Position numbers and translations under genes: made by a program. A stretch of DNA of 64,000 bases from Mesorhizobium koreense (lineage in GTDB: Bacteria; Pseudomonadota; Alphaproteobacteria; Rhizobiales; Rhizobiaceae): the NCBI RefSeq assembly GCF_031656215.1, contig NZ_CP134228.1, positions 3,119,001 through 3,183,000 of the forward strand, read 5' to 3'. The number at the start of each line of letters is the position of its first letter. The stretch's first letter is position 1. Of the stretch, positions 8,481 to 17,043 are shown in pieces. Below the pieces are notes generated by a model that was not told the origin of the DNA, did no database searches, and was given only the letters and a program-made list of their open reading frames with translations.

Positions 8481-9008
8481 TCAGGCTGGCCGGAAATCCG
8501 CCAGAAAGCGCTTGCCGTTCTCGACATAGTGCGCGGCGGACCAGCGAAGCCGCTCGACGGCCTCTTCGTCGAGCGTACGGACCGCCCGCGCCGGCGATCC
8601 CACGATCAGCGAATTATCCGGGAACTCCTTGCCTTCCGTGACGAGTGCCCCTGCCCCGACCAGACTGTTCCGGCCGATCCGGGCGCCGTTCAGCACGATC
8701 GCGCCCATGCCGATCAGGCTGTTGTCGCCGATGGTGCAGCCGTGCAGCATCGCGCGGTGTCCGATGGTGCAGCCCTTTCCGACGGTAAGCGGAAAGCCGA
8801 TGTCGGTGTGCATGACCGTGTGTTCCTGGACGTTTGAATCCTCGCCGATGATGATCGGGTCGTTGTCACCGCGCAGTACGGCGCCGAACCAGATGCCGAC
8901 GTTCCGCCCGAGCCTGACATTGCCGATGATCGTGGCGTCCGGCGCGATCCAGTTCGAGCCGGGTTCGTCCAGCCTCGGCGCGACATCCTTCAGGGCATAG
9001 AGCGGCAT
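8481..9008 (-). CDS. Gamma-class carbonic anhydrase-like hexapeptide protein
   Basis: 175 residues with left-handed beta-helix hexapeptide turns (IGNVRLGRNVGIWFGAVLRGD onward). Possible metal histidines are in QEHTVMHTD and TIGHRAMLHG, and NVQEHT is typical of the gamma carbonic anhydrase (CaiE/PaaY) family. Enzymes of this group hydrate CO2 or act as acyl-CoA-linked relatives; activity cannot be told from sequence. Start ATG 9008 is chosen: AAGGAA is 7 bases upstream and the MPLYALKD beginning is typical. An in-frame codon at 9107 would add 33 residues with no family match. Confidence 0.88.
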   Translation of the reverse strand: MPLYALKDVAPRLDEPGSNWIAPDATIIGNVRLGRNVGIWFGAVLRGDNDPIIIGEDSNVQEHTVMHTDIGFPLTVGKGCTIGHRAMLHGCTIGDNSLIGMGAIVLNGARIGRNSLVGAGALVTEGKEFPDNSLIVGSPARAVRTLDEEAVERLRWSAAHYVENGKRFLADFRPA

Positions 9009-9186
9009 CGGCGATTCCTTCCGGCTGAGATGACGCGAGGAAGGTAAGAGGCCGGAGCGGCCGCTGACAAGCCGCATCGCGCCGGGCAGCGTCCATTTAC
9101 CCGGCATTTACCATAAGTCCGCAAGGTCGCCGACAGAGGAGCGTGGCGCAACTTCAGAGCCGGTAGACGCCGCGCCGGGGGTTTAG

Positions 9187-9921
9187 ATGGCGGAGCATGT
9201 CGATTCGGCCGGGCGCACGAACATAAGAGGCATCGACCAGACCTTCCTGGTGCGGACCTTTTATGTCTTCATCGCGCTTGCCCTCGCCTCCGCCCTTATC
9301 GCGACGGTGGGCCGATGGCTCGGCCCGTCGATCTCCATGGGCGGCTATTCGGACGATCCAACCTTGCATGAGATCGTCATCGGCAACAATGTGCTCTCCG
9401 TTCCGGCAAATGCGATCCGCTTTGCGAAGGCACGCCATGACGGCGTGGCGGCGAGGCTCGACCTTTATCTGCACTGGCCGGACCTGGGCGGCTATTCCGA
9501 TGCGGCGCGGGCCGATTTCAACGGCACCAACGGCCGCAAGGACATCCTTTTCCTGTCCTTCGAGCCGCAAACCATGTCGCACGACATGAGCGGCCGCCTC
9601 GAGCCGATCTATCGCTCGCTTATCGTCGAGCCGGGCATATCCGAAGGAAACGGCATCACGCTTTATGACTTCAAGCCCGAAACCGGCTATTTGAACGAGG
9701 TGCTGGCAGTGGGTACGCGGACGAACGCCGAACCTTTCGTCGCGAGATGTCTTGCCGGAGCGGCTGGAAAGGAATCTCTGGCGCCTTGCCAGCGCGATGT
9801 GCTGACGGGCAATGGGCTTTCGCTCAATTATCGCTTTCCGCGCGAATTGCTGGCCGATTGGCAATCGCTCGACGCAGCCGTAACAGCCAAGGCGCGGTCC
9901 TTCATAAGGACGGCGGAATAG
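9187..9921 (+). CDS. Conserved membrane-anchored protein of unknown function
   Basis: I do not recognise a family. 244 residues: a short cytoplasmic N-terminus, one membrane segment at about 24-43 (TFYVFIALALASALIATVG), then a soluble part of about 200 residues, probably periplasmic. It has two cysteines in the C-terminal third (RCLAG and APCQRD) that could form a disulfide. It converges with DUF3126 with a 2-base gap. The start at 9187 is the first in frame after the divergent carbonic anhydrase gene. Confidence 0.75.
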   Translation: MAEHVDSAGRTNIRGIDQTFLVRTFYVFIALALASALIATVGRWLGPSISMGGYSDDPTLHEIVIGNNVLSVPANAIRFAKARHDGVAARLDLYLHWPDLGGYSDAARADFNGTNGRKDILFLSFEPQTMSHDMSGRLEPIYRSLIVEPGISEGNGITLYDFKPETGYLNEVLAVGTRTNAEPFVARCLAGAAGKESLAPCQRDVLTGNGLSLNYRFPRELLADWQSLDAAVTAKARSFIRTAE

Positions 9922-9923
9922 CG

Positions 9924-10130
9924 CTACAGGTCCACGTCCAGGATCGCCATCGAGAAATTGTAGGAAAGCTCTCCGTCGTCATCATCCTTGAAGATGATGC
10001 CGAGGAACTCGTCGCCGATATAGAGTTCGCACGAATCGTCCTTGCGCGGCCGCGCCTTCACTTCAAGCGCCGCGTTGTTGAACGTCCGCTTGAAATAGGC
10101 GTCCAGTTTCCTGATTTCTTCGGGCTTCAA
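9924..10130 (-). CDS. DUF3126 family small protein
   Basis: 68 residues, MKPEEIRKLDAYFKRTF at the start, with an acidic strand region (FKDDDDGELSYNF). This matches the short alphaproteobacterial DUF3126 family of unknown function, normally found beside cysE as it is here (cysE lies 97 bases upstream on the same strand). Soluble, no motif for catalysis. Confidence 0.85.
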   Translation of the reverse strand: MKPEEIRKLDAYFKRTFNNAALEVKARPRKDDSCELYIGDEFLGIIFKDDDDGELSYNFSMAILDVDL

Positions 10131-10227
10131 GTATACTCTCCGGTGACAGTCGGCCGTAGGCCGAAGCGCTATTATGGGGCGCTTCTGGCACGCCGGTCCT
10201 CACCATGTAAAGCCCGACAGGCTTCTT

Positions 10228-11067
10228 TCAACCGTTGGGGAAAGCGTGATCCTGGTTACCCAGCAACTGATCCATGGCGCGCGAGGGCTCGTCGCAACCC
10301 GCTTCGCCGACGATCCGCGCCGGCACGCCGGCAACCGTCTTGTTGTTCGGTATCGAAGTGAGCAGCACCGAGCCGGCCGCCACCTTGGAGCAATGGCCGA
10401 CCTCGATATTGCCGAGGATCTTGGCGCCCGCCCCGATCAGCACGCCGTAGCGAATCTTGGGATGCCGGTCGCCGCCCGCCTTGCCGGTGCCGCCCAGCGT
10501 AACGCCATGGAGCATCGAGACGTTGTCCTCCACCACCGCCGTCTCGCCAACGACGACGCCGGTGGCGTGATCGATGAAGATGCCCTTGCCTATACGCGCC
10601 GCCGGATGGATATCGACCTGGAAGACCGCGGAGGAGCGGCTTTGCAGATAGAGCGCGAAATCGCGCCGCCCCTTCACCCACAGCCAATGGGCGAGCCGCT
10701 GCGTCTGGATCGCGTGAAAACCCTTGAAATAGAGGACTGGCATCAGGAAGCGGTCGCAGGCGGGATCGCGGTCGTAATAGGCCTGGATATCGACGCGCAC
10801 CACCGCGCTCCAGTCCGGATCGTCCCTCATCATTTCCGCGAAGGTCTGCCGGATGATGTCCGCGCCCATATCGGCGTGGTCGAGCCGCTCGGACAGGCGA
10901 TGGATCACCGCCTCTTCCAGCGTTTGCTGGTTGAGGATGGTGGAGAAAAGGAAGGCGGAGAGCAGCGGATCGCGTTCCACGGCTTCCGTCGCTTCCTCGC
11001 GCACCGCGTTCCAGATGGGGTCGACGGCCTGAAGGCCGGCGCTTCTGGCGATGTTGCGGATATTCAT
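10228..11067 (-). CDS. cysE: Serine O-acetyltransferase
   Basis: 279 residues. CysE transfers acetyl from acetyl-CoA to L-serine, the first step of cysteine synthesis. The N-terminal helical SATase domain (DPIWNAVREEATEAVERDP) and the C-terminal hexapeptide helix (HPAARIGKGIFIDHATGVVVGETAVV, then GGTGKAGGDRHPKI) are complete. The ATG at 11067 is chosen for its GGAAGGA signal; in-frame ATGs at 11124 and 11160 would add residues outside the family. Probably co-transcribed with DUF3126. The 409-base space upstream holds two iron-response boxes that belong to the divergent iron genes. Confidence 0.96.
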   Translation of the reverse strand: MNIRNIARSAGLQAVDPIWNAVREEATEAVERDPLLSAFLFSTILNQQTLEEAVIHRLSERLDHADMGADIIRQTFAEMMRDDPDWSAVVRVDIQAYYDRDPACDRFLMPVLYFKGFHAIQTQRLAHWLWVKGRRDFALYLQSRSSAVFQVDIHPAARIGKGIFIDHATGVVVGETAVVEDNVSMLHGVTLGGTGKAGGDRHPKIRYGVLIGAGAKILGNIEVGHCSKVAAGSVLLTSIPNNKTVAGVPARIVGEAGCDEPSRAMDQLLGNQDHAFPNG

Positions 11068-11330
11068 CGGCGCTTTTCCTTCCGCTTGCGGTCCATCCAC
11101 CGTGTGGCTGTTGTCATAGTCCATCGCAAACGCCGATTGAACCGCAATTTCCTTAAGCATGCTTCAAATGGATTTGATGTGCTCGGATTCAAGCCGGCGT
11201 GGAAAATAATTCGTTGCTCGCAGGGCGAACCCAGTAGCCGATTTATCACGCCGGTGAGCCTGGAGAGGCGGGAATTGCCCGCTCGGTTCGAACATCGTCG
11301 GAGCAGGCGAAAATGTGAAGACGCTAGTCC

Positions 11331-11351
11331 AGTTTAGAATTGTTCTATACT
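11331..11351 (+). promoter_or_regulatory. Irr box (iron control element), distal copy
   Basis: TTTAGAA-TTG-TTCTATA at 11333-11349, flanked by AG and CT. It matches the rhizobial iron control element bound by Irr (7-3-7 dyad TTTAGAA/TTCTAAA) with one mismatch. It lies about 128 bases before the cupredoxin start. Confidence 0.75.
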
Positions 11352-11364
11352 TTAAGCTCTGCTT

Positions 11365-11381
11365 TTTAGAGTCACTCTAAA
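11365..11381 (+). promoter_or_regulatory. Irr box (iron control element), proximal copy
   Basis: TTTAGAG-TCA-CTCTAAA is a perfect 7-3-7 dyad, one base per arm away from the ICE consensus. Its centre is 32 bases (three helical turns) from that of the upstream copy, so two Irr dimers could bind on the same face. Confidence 0.75.
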
Positions 11382-11476
11382 CTGTTGGTTTTCAGTTGAA
11401 TTTCGTATCGGCCATTGCTACTGGTGCCTTTGTTGCGACTTGATCGCAGGGCCTTGACCCCTGACAGAGAGGGACA

Positions 11477-11863
11477 ATGAACATCTTGCCGCGCGCTATA
11501 CGTCTTCACCTCCATCGTATTCCTGTTTTGATGCTGTCGCTCGCTGTTGCGGCATTTGGCCTGTTGCCGCCCATGGCGACGACAACGGCTCTTGCCGCGG
11601 ACAATGAACTGACGATCACCATCAAGGATCACAAGTTCGAGCCGGCCAATCCCGAAATCCCGGCAGGCACTCGCGTCAAGCTGACGGTCATCAATGCCGA
11701 TACGACGGCCGAGGAATTCGAAAGTCACGATTTCCACGTCGAGAAAATCGTCGGAGCCGGCAAGACGATATCGGTCTATATCGGTCCGCTGGAAGCCGGC
11801 ACCTATAAATTCTTTGGCGAGCGCCATGAAAGCACGGCGCAGGGCGTTCTCACGGCCAAATAG
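11477..11863 (+). CDS. Periplasmic cupredoxin-like protein of an iron-uptake pair
   Basis: 128 residues: signal peptide (1-41, cut near ALAA) and one cupredoxin-like domain related to the EfeO N-terminal and FtrB type. In FtrABCD and EfeUOB systems such a domain helps oxidise or hand over ferrous iron to the FTR1 permease, and that permease starts 8 bases downstream. Histidines H52, H84, H87 and H117 and an EEFESHDFH segment are seen. The usual type-1 copper cysteine near the C-terminus is missing (FFGERHEST, glycine in its place), so classic blue-copper redox is doubtful. Confidence 0.88.
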   Translation: MNILPRAIRLHLHRIPVLMLSLAVAAFGLLPPMATTTALAADNELTITIKDHKFEPANPEIPAGTRVKLTVINADTTAEEFESHDFHVEKIVGAGKTISVYIGPLEAGTYKFFGERHESTAQGVLTAK

Positions 11864-11871
11864 ACGCCGCC

Positions 11872-12708
11872 ATGATCTCCACGCTCGTCATCGTCTTTCG
11901 CGAATCGCTTGAAGCCGCCCTGATCGTGTCGATCGTTATGGCTGCAAGCCGGGGTATCGCCGGCCGGACAGCCTACGTCGTTGGGGGATTCGTCGTTGGG
12001 TTGCTCGGCGCCGGCGTCGTGGCAATATTCGCGGACGCTATCGCCGGGCTTTTCGAAGGGTCCGGCAGCGATCTCTTCAATGCCGCGGTGCTGTTGGCGG
12101 CTGTCGCCATGCTTACCTGGCATCAGGCCTGGATGTCGAGCCATGGTCGCGAAATGGCCGCAAGTGCGCGGAAACTGGGCGATAACGTGCGCTCGGGCGC
12201 AAGGCCGCTCTCGGCACTGGCCGTCGTTACCGCAGTCGCGGTGCTGCGCGAGGGGTCGGAAACGGTGCTCTTCCTCTACGGCATCGCCGCGGAAGGCTCC
12301 TCCGACACCGGCTCGATGCTCGCCGGAGGGCTGGCAGGCATGGTCCTGGCGGTTGTCATCGGCTGGCTGATCTATTCCGGGCTTGCCCGGATTTCGATGC
12401 GTCACATCTTCAAGGTCACTGCTGTGATCATCACGCTCCTCGCCGCTGGCCTTGCCGCGCAGGCAGCCGCCTTCCTCGCGCAGACCGGATGGCTGCCGCC
12501 GCTCGGCAACCGCGTCTGGGACACGTCCTGGCTGTTGTCGCAGGACGGCATTCTTGGCCAATTCCTGCACATCGTCGTCGGCTACGTCGCTCAGCCTCAG
12601 GGTATCCAGATCGTTTTCTACGTGCTGACGCTGCTGTTGATCATCGTGGCTTCCGGCGTAGCACGCCGTTCGGCGGAGGCACGCCAGAGCGCCGGCGGAA
12701 CGGCCTGA
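11872..12708 (+). CDS. FTR1 family iron permease
   Basis: 278 residues, about seven membrane helices. Both RExxE iron motifs of the FTR1/EfeU family are present: RESLE at 10-14 in helix 1 and REGSE at 126-130 in helix 4. The family carries ferric iron across the inner membrane, fed by a periplasmic oxidase or cupredoxin. It begins 8 bases after the cupredoxin stop, so they are an operon, and two Irr boxes stand before the pair. No FtrA (P19-like), FtrD or EfeB partner is in the window. Convergent with the next hydrolase. Confidence 0.93.
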   Translation: MISTLVIVFRESLEAALIVSIVMAASRGIAGRTAYVVGGFVVGLLGAGVVAIFADAIAGLFEGSGSDLFNAAVLLAAVAMLTWHQAWMSSHGREMAASARKLGDNVRSGARPLSALAVVTAVAVLREGSETVLFLYGIAAEGSSDTGSMLAGGLAGMVLAVVIGWLIYSGLARISMRHIFKVTAVIITLLAAGLAAQAAAFLAQTGWLPPLGNRVWDTSWLLSQDGILGQFLHIVVGYVAQPQGIQIVFYVLTLLLIIVASGVARRSAEARQSAGGTA

Positions 12709-12744
12709 TACACTCCAAACCCGACGGCAGGTCTTTCCGACGGA

Positions 12745-13500
12745 TCAGATCGGGTGCTCACGCAGGAACTCCAGCACTCTTTTCTTGAAGGTGCGGTCGC
12801 CAACGGAAAGCATGTGGTCGCGGCCCTCGATGGCGAAGGCATCGCCGTGCGGCATCAGATCGGCGAGCACCGTCGGCGAACCGGCGATGTCGTCCGTCGT
12901 GCCGACGGCCACCAGCGTCGGCTGGTAGATGCCGGCGACCTCGTCCGCACCGATCAGGTCGCGCGAGGTCTCGATGCACGCGGCAAGCGCCCTGCGATCG
13001 CTCTTCGTCTGATCGGCGAAGGTACGGAACATGCGGCCCCTCGGATGGGTTACCGAGGCCGGGTCGTCGGCGAGCAGGGCGTCCGCGATCGGATCCCAGT
13101 CGCCGACCCCCTTCACCATTCCCTCGCCGAGCCCACCGAGGATCAGTGTCGCCACCTTCTCCGGATAATCGAGCGCCATGAAGGCGGCAATCCTGGCGCC
13201 CATCGAGTAGCCCATGACATGGGCGCGGGGGATGCCGAGATGATCAAGCAGCGCCGCTGCGTCGCCGGCCATCTTCTGCGCGCGGTAGTCTTCCGGCTCA
13301 TAGCTTTTCGACGATGCACCGTGGCCGCGATTGTCGAAGGCGATGGCACGGTATCCCGCCTCCGTCAGCGTCTTCACCCAGCCGGGTGTCACCCAGTTGA
13401 CACTATGGCTCGATGCGAAGCCGTGGATGAGCAGGACCGGCTCTCCATTGCCCTGGTCGATGAACGCCAGGTTGAAACCGTCATGATCGAAAAATTGCAT
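12745..13500 (-). CDS. Alpha/beta hydrolase
   Basis: 251 residues, typical of the fold. Nucleophile S99 in GYSMG (97-101), oxyanion loop HGFASS (26-31), likely acid D203/D204 and catalytic H229 in GRDHML. The set is complete, so an active esterase or hydrolase is likely, but the substrate is unknown. Start ATG 13500. The DUF192 gene lies 27 bases upstream on the same strand. Confidence 0.9.
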   Translation of the reverse strand: MQFFDHDGFNLAFIDQGNGEPVLLIHGFASSHSVNWVTPGWVKTLTEAGYRAIAFDNRGHGASSKSYEPEDYRAQKMAGDAAALLDHLGIPRAHVMGYSMGARIAAFMALDYPEKVATLILGGLGEGMVKGVGDWDPIADALLADDPASVTHPRGRMFRTFADQTKSDRRALAACIETSRDLIGADEVAGIYQPTLVAVGTTDDIAGSPTVLADLMPHGDAFAIEGRDHMLSVGDRTFKKRVLEFLREHPI

Positions 13501-13527
13501 GGCGCCCCGCTGTGGCGGCCATGCCCG

Positions 13528-14040
13528 TCATCGGTCGTGCGAGGCCGCTTCTATGACCGGATGGCGCATGACCACCCCGTCCGAGATGCCCGCCTTTTCG
13601 GCTATGCCGGCCTTCAATTCAAGGACGAAACGCACGGGCTCGTTCGGCGAGATGATATCAGTGGAAAACGGCGTTCCCTGACGAACCGCCCTCACCTCTC
13701 CGCGACTGCTGACGAAGACGAGGTCGAGCGGCATCGGCGTGTTCTTCATCCAGAAGGCAAGAGGTTCGCTCTGGTCGAAGGCGAACAGCATGCCGTGGTC
13801 GTCCGGCATGCTCCGCCGGTACATGAGCCCCTGCTCCTGTTCCTGCGGCGTGTTCGCGATCTCGATCGAGAAGGAATGCGGACCGTTTGCGCCGTCGACG
13901 ATGAGCGGCGTCGGGTCGGTCGGCAGGATCATCGGCGCCTCGCCAGCGCGCACCGGCGACAGCAGCAGCGCAATGGCTAAAAGCGCCATCCCGGCTGCGA
14001 AAAGCATACGTGTCGAGAAAAGCTGAACCCGCGCCGTCAT
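13528..14040 (-). CDS. DUF192 exported protein
   Basis: 170 residues with a signal peptide (about 1-32, LLLSPVRAGEA). The DUF192 core has NTPQEQEQGLMYRRSMPDDHGMLF and FWMKNTPMPLDLVFV, the most conserved parts of this family. Function is not established. Sits between the cold-shock gene and the hydrolase on the same strand, with short gaps that suggest one transcript. Confidence 0.88.
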   Translation of the reverse strand: MTARVQLFSTRMLFAAGMALLAIALLLSPVRAGEAPMILPTDPTPLIVDGANGPHSFSIEIANTPQEQEQGLMYRRSMPDDHGMLFAFDQSEPLAFWMKNTPMPLDLVFVSSRGEVRAVRQGTPFSTDIISPNEPVRFVLELKAGIAEKAGISDGVVMRHPVIEAASHDR

Positions 14041-14066
14041 CGTTCGCCCTCGGCCGAAGCCGATTT

Positions 14067-14675
14067 TCAGTGCGAAATCGGCAAGGTCCCCATATCGGGG
14101 TGAATTTCGGCAGCCATAAGGCCTTTCTCACCACGGCCGAAGCGCACCAGCACGACCTGGCCCGGACGCAATTCCGTCAGCCCGTAGCGGCGCAGCGTCT
14201 CCATGTGCACGAAGATATCCTCCGTGCCCTCCCCGCGCGTCAGGAAGCCGAAGCCCTTGGTGCGGTTGAACCATTTCACCAGAGCCCGCTCAAGGCCGCT
14301 TTCCGGTGTCACGGTTATGTGCGTGCGCTGCTCGCCGTGCTCGGCTGGATGGGTAGCGGTGGAATTGTCCATGGAAAGCACGCGGAAGGCCTGCATGCCC
14401 CGCTCGCCGCGCTTGACGAGGCAAACCACGCGGGCGCCCTCCAGCGCCGTCTGGAAGCCGTCGCGGCGCAGGCAGGTGACATGGAGAAGCACATCGCCCA
14501 TGCCCGCCTGCAAACCGATTGCATCGGGCAGGATAAAACCATAGCCCTTGGCTACGTCGAACCATTTGATGGCGCCGGAGACTTCGGCGAGATCTTCGTT
14601 TTCGACGGCGCCTTCACGGCCCCCGAAATCGTCGCTCACGCCTTCCTGCCTCCCCGAAGAGGCCTTGTCCCCCAT
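14067..14675 (-). CDS. Cold-shock protein with two CSD domains
   Basis: 202 residues from ATG 14675 (AAGGGG 9 bases upstream). Two cold-shock domains: about 34-100 ([19 protein letters not shown]) and about 135-198 ([19 protein letters not shown]). Both keep the RNP1-like KGYGFI / KGFGFL stretch that binds single-stranded RNA or DNA; RNP2 (DVLLHVT / DIFVHME) is also present. Such double-domain proteins are a Hyphomicrobiales variant of CspA. The 26-base gap to DUF192 suggests co-transcription. Confidence 0.92.
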   Translation of the reverse strand: MGDKASSGRQEGVSDDFGGREGAVENEDLAEVSGAIKWFDVAKGYGFILPDAIGLQAGMGDVLLHVTCLRRDGFQTALEGARVVCLVKRGERGMQAFRVLSMDNSTATHPAEHGEQRTHITVTPESGLERALVKWFNRTKGFGFLTRGEGTEDIFVHMETLRRYGLTELRPGQVVLVRFGRGEKGLMAAEIHPDMGTLPISH

Positions 14676-14882
14676 CCGAACGCACCCCTTTTCTGCTACT
14701 GAAACGCGATGTGATTCTTTCCGCAAGGATAACACCGCCATTCCCGGGGCGCACAAGTCACCTCGCGCGATTTTTCGTTATTCAACAGATTTGCAATAAA
14801 GGGGCCTTCGCGGGTCGTTACGGTTGTCGTGACCCTGCCCGACGCTCTATGTCTCCAACAGCAAACAAAGCGAGGCAAGGAC

Positions 14883-15323
14883 ATGCGCTATCTTCACACC
14901 ATGGTTCGTATCCGCGATATCGAGGAATCGCTCGATTTCTACTGCAACAAGCTCGGCCTTGTGGAGACGCGGCGCTTCGACAACGACAAAGGCCGCTATA
15001 CGCTGATCTTCCTGGCCGCGTCGAAAGATGCGGATCGCGCGCGGGCCGAACGCGCGCCCGAGGTCGAACTAACCTTCAACTGGGATCCGGAAGATTACAA
15101 GGGCGGGCGCAATTTCGGCCACCTCGCCTACAAGGTGGACAATATCTACGAGACCTGCCGGAAGCTGATGGATGCCGGCGTCACCATCAACCGGCCGCCG
15201 CGCGACGGCAATATGGCCTTCATCCGCTCCCCCGACAACATCTCGATCGAACTTCTGCAGGAGGGCGAACCGCTGGAGCCCGCCGAGCCCTGGAAGTCGA
15301 TGCCGAACACCGGCGAGTGGTAG
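14883..15323 (+). CDS. gloA: Lactoylglutathione lyase (glyoxalase I)
   Basis: 146 residues, normal for GloA, which isomerises the hemithioacetal of methylglyoxal and glutathione. The four metal ligands of the vicinal oxygen chelate fold can be placed: H5 (RYLHTMVRI), Glu in VELTFNW, His in FGHLAYKV and Glu in ISIELLQ. ATG 14883 follows AAGGA closely; the family normally begins MRYLHTM. Divergent from the cold-shock gene. Confidence 0.95.
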   Translation: MRYLHTMVRIRDIEESLDFYCNKLGLVETRRFDNDKGRYTLIFLAASKDADRARAERAPEVELTFNWDPEDYKGGRNFGHLAYKVDNIYETCRKLMDAGVTINRPPRDGNMAFIRSPDNISIELLQEGEPLEPAEPWKSMPNTGEW

Positions 15324-15398
15324 ACGGCGCGATAGAGAGGCAGGCTGTAGCGCAAATCAAGGAAGCTGGGTTCATGCGCCGCGTCGAACGCCTCCCTT

Positions 15399-15453
15399 CC
15401 TCTCCCCTTTTGAGGGGGAGAGGTGGCCCGCGAAGCGGGACGGAGTGGGGGTA
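15399..15453. repeat. Short palindromic intergenic repeat
   Basis: Two adjacent hairpins: CCTCTCCCC / GGGGAGAGG (15399-15407 with 15415-15423) and CCCGC / GCGGG (15427-15431 with 15435-15439), followed by GACGGAGTGGGGGT. The arrangement is that of the dispersed palindromic units between rhizobial genes. Lies in the 239-base gap before ygfZ. Confidence 0.6.
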
Positions 15454-15562
15454 ACTCCCGACTTGTAGTCCGGCCTCGAGGCTTACCCGCAGCAGCACAC
15501 TCTTGCCCCCTCCGCGCGCCGGGCATACCTAGACCGCGAACAACAGCGAAACGAACTGCGCC

Positions 15563-16426
15563 ATGCCCGTCGCCCATCTCGAAGACCGCGCGATCCTCAC
15601 CGTTTCCGGTCCCGAGGCCGAACATTTCCTGCAGAACCTGATCACCGCCGATCTCACGACGCTGAAAGACGATGAGGTCCGTTCCGCCGCGCTGTTGTCT
15701 CCGCAAGGAAAGATCCTTTTCGATTTCCTCATCTCACGCGCGGACGAAAGCGTGTTCCGCCTCGAATGCCGCACGGATGTTGCGGACGATTTGATGCGGC
15801 GGCTCATGCTTTACCGGCTGCGGGCTAAGGTCGAGATCGCTAAGGCGCCGGTGATGCCCGTTTCCGTCACTTGGGAACAGGAGGGAGTATTGCCGCATGG
15901 CCGGAAGGGACTTGCCGACAGCCGTTTCGGCGGGACGATCCTACGGCACTACGACCCGCCCCTGCCCCCGGCGGATGCCACGGAAGGCGATTGGAACGCC
16001 TATCGTATCGCGAGCGGCCTTGCCGAGAGCGGCCCAGACTATGCCCTTGGCGATGCTTTCCCACACGATGTCCTGCTCGATCAGGTCGGCGGCATCGGCT
16101 TCCAGAAGGGCTGCTATGTCGGGCAGGAAGTCGTCTCGCGCATGCAGCATCGTGGCACGGCGCGCCGGCGCGTTCTCATCGTTCAAGGCGATCGCCCCCT
16201 GCCCGCTCCAGGCGTCGAGATCACGGCTGGCGGTCGCGCCATCGGTACGCTCGGCTCGGTGTCGGGTAATAGAGGACTTGCCATCGTCCGGATCGACCGC
16301 GTGAAGGACGCCCTGGATGGGGGCGACCCGATCATGGCCGGCGACGTGCCTATCACGCCGTCGATCCCTGAATGGGCGAAATTCACCTATCCGCAGCCGG
16401 CGGATGCCGGCACCGGCAACGCCTGA
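15563..16426 (+). CDS. ygfZ: Folate-binding YgfZ family protein
   Basis: 287 residues of the GcvT-like fold with the family signature KGCYVGQEVVSRMQHRG (about 178-194), whose cysteine is needed in E. coli YgfZ for tetrahydrofolate-dependent repair or assembly of iron-sulfur enzymes. The stop overlaps the ATG of the HD hydrolase by one base (TGATG), so translation of the two is coupled. Confidence 0.93.
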   Translation: MPVAHLEDRAILTVSGPEAEHFLQNLITADLTTLKDDEVRSAALLSPQGKILFDFLISRADESVFRLECRTDVADDLMRRLMLYRLRAKVEIAKAPVMPVSVTWEQEGVLPHGRKGLADSRFGGTILRHYDPPLPPADATEGDWNAYRIASGLAESGPDYALGDAFPHDVLLDQVGGIGFQKGCYVGQEVVSRMQHRGTARRRVLIVQGDRPLPAPGVEITAGGRAIGTLGSVSGNRGLAIVRIDRVKDALDGGDPIMAGDVPITPSIPEWAKFTYPQPADAGTGNA

Positions 16427-17040
16427 TGCCCGACCGTGAGGGCGCCCCGCCGCGCGCATGGCAGCGCATGCTCTCGGGACGGCGGCTCGACCTGCTCGAC
16501 CCCTCGCCGCTTGACGTCGAGATCGGCGATATCGCCCACGGGCTGGCGCGCGTCGCCCGCTGGAACGGCCAGACGTCCGGCGATCACGCATTTTCCGTCG
16601 CCCAGCATTCACTTGTCGTGGAGCATATATTCGCCGCGACTTTCGCCAGCGCCTCCCCTAGCGACCGGCTCGCAGCCCTTCTCCACGATGCTGCTGAATA
16701 CGTGATCGGCGACATGATCTCGCCGTTCAAATCGGTCGTCGGCGGCGGCTACAAGGACGTCGAGCGGCGGCTTCAGCACGTGATCCATATCCGGTTCGGC
16801 CTGCCGCCGGAAACGGAGGAAGCGACGCGGAAGGCGATCAAGCGCGCCGATCAGATCGCCGCCTATTTCGAGGCAACGGAACTTGCCGGTTTTTCGATGA
16901 CGGAGGCCGTGCGCTATTTCGGCCGCCCGCGCGGCATCGCCGCCGACCGTTTCGATTTTACGCCGCGTTCGGTCAAATCGGTCGAGAAGGCGTTCCTGAA
17001 GCGCTTCAAAGCGATCGAAACGCTGCTCGCCAGGGGCTGA
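16426..17040 (+). CDS. HD-domain hydrolase, YfbR-like
   Basis: 204 residues. Metal-binding HD motif in LLHDAAEYVIGD, with an upstream His in QHSLVVEH. The family includes the 5'-deoxynucleotidase YfbR, so a nucleotide substrate is possible but unproven. The start ATG at 16426 shares a base with the ygfZ stop. Converges with the RimK-like gene 3 bases after its stop. Confidence 0.88.
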   Translation: MPDREGAPPRAWQRMLSGRRLDLLDPSPLDVEIGDIAHGLARVARWNGQTSGDHAFSVAQHSLVVEHIFAATFASASPSDRLAALLHDAAEYVIGDMISPFKSVVGGGYKDVERRLQHVIHIRFGLPPETEEATRKAIKRADQIAAYFEATELAGFSMTEAVRYFGRPRGIAADRFDFTPRSVKSVEKAFLKRFKAIETLLARG

Positions 17041-17043
17041 CGT

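Noticed and set aside
10131-10227. AAGCC-TGTCG-GGCTT hairpin downstream of cysE
   Set aside because: Stem of five pairs and only three T; too weak to call a terminator.
14676-14882. Possible long cold-shock 5' leader with promoter boxes
   Set aside because: Some TTG and TAT-like words are seen on the minus strand, but none has good spacing and I cannot place a start.
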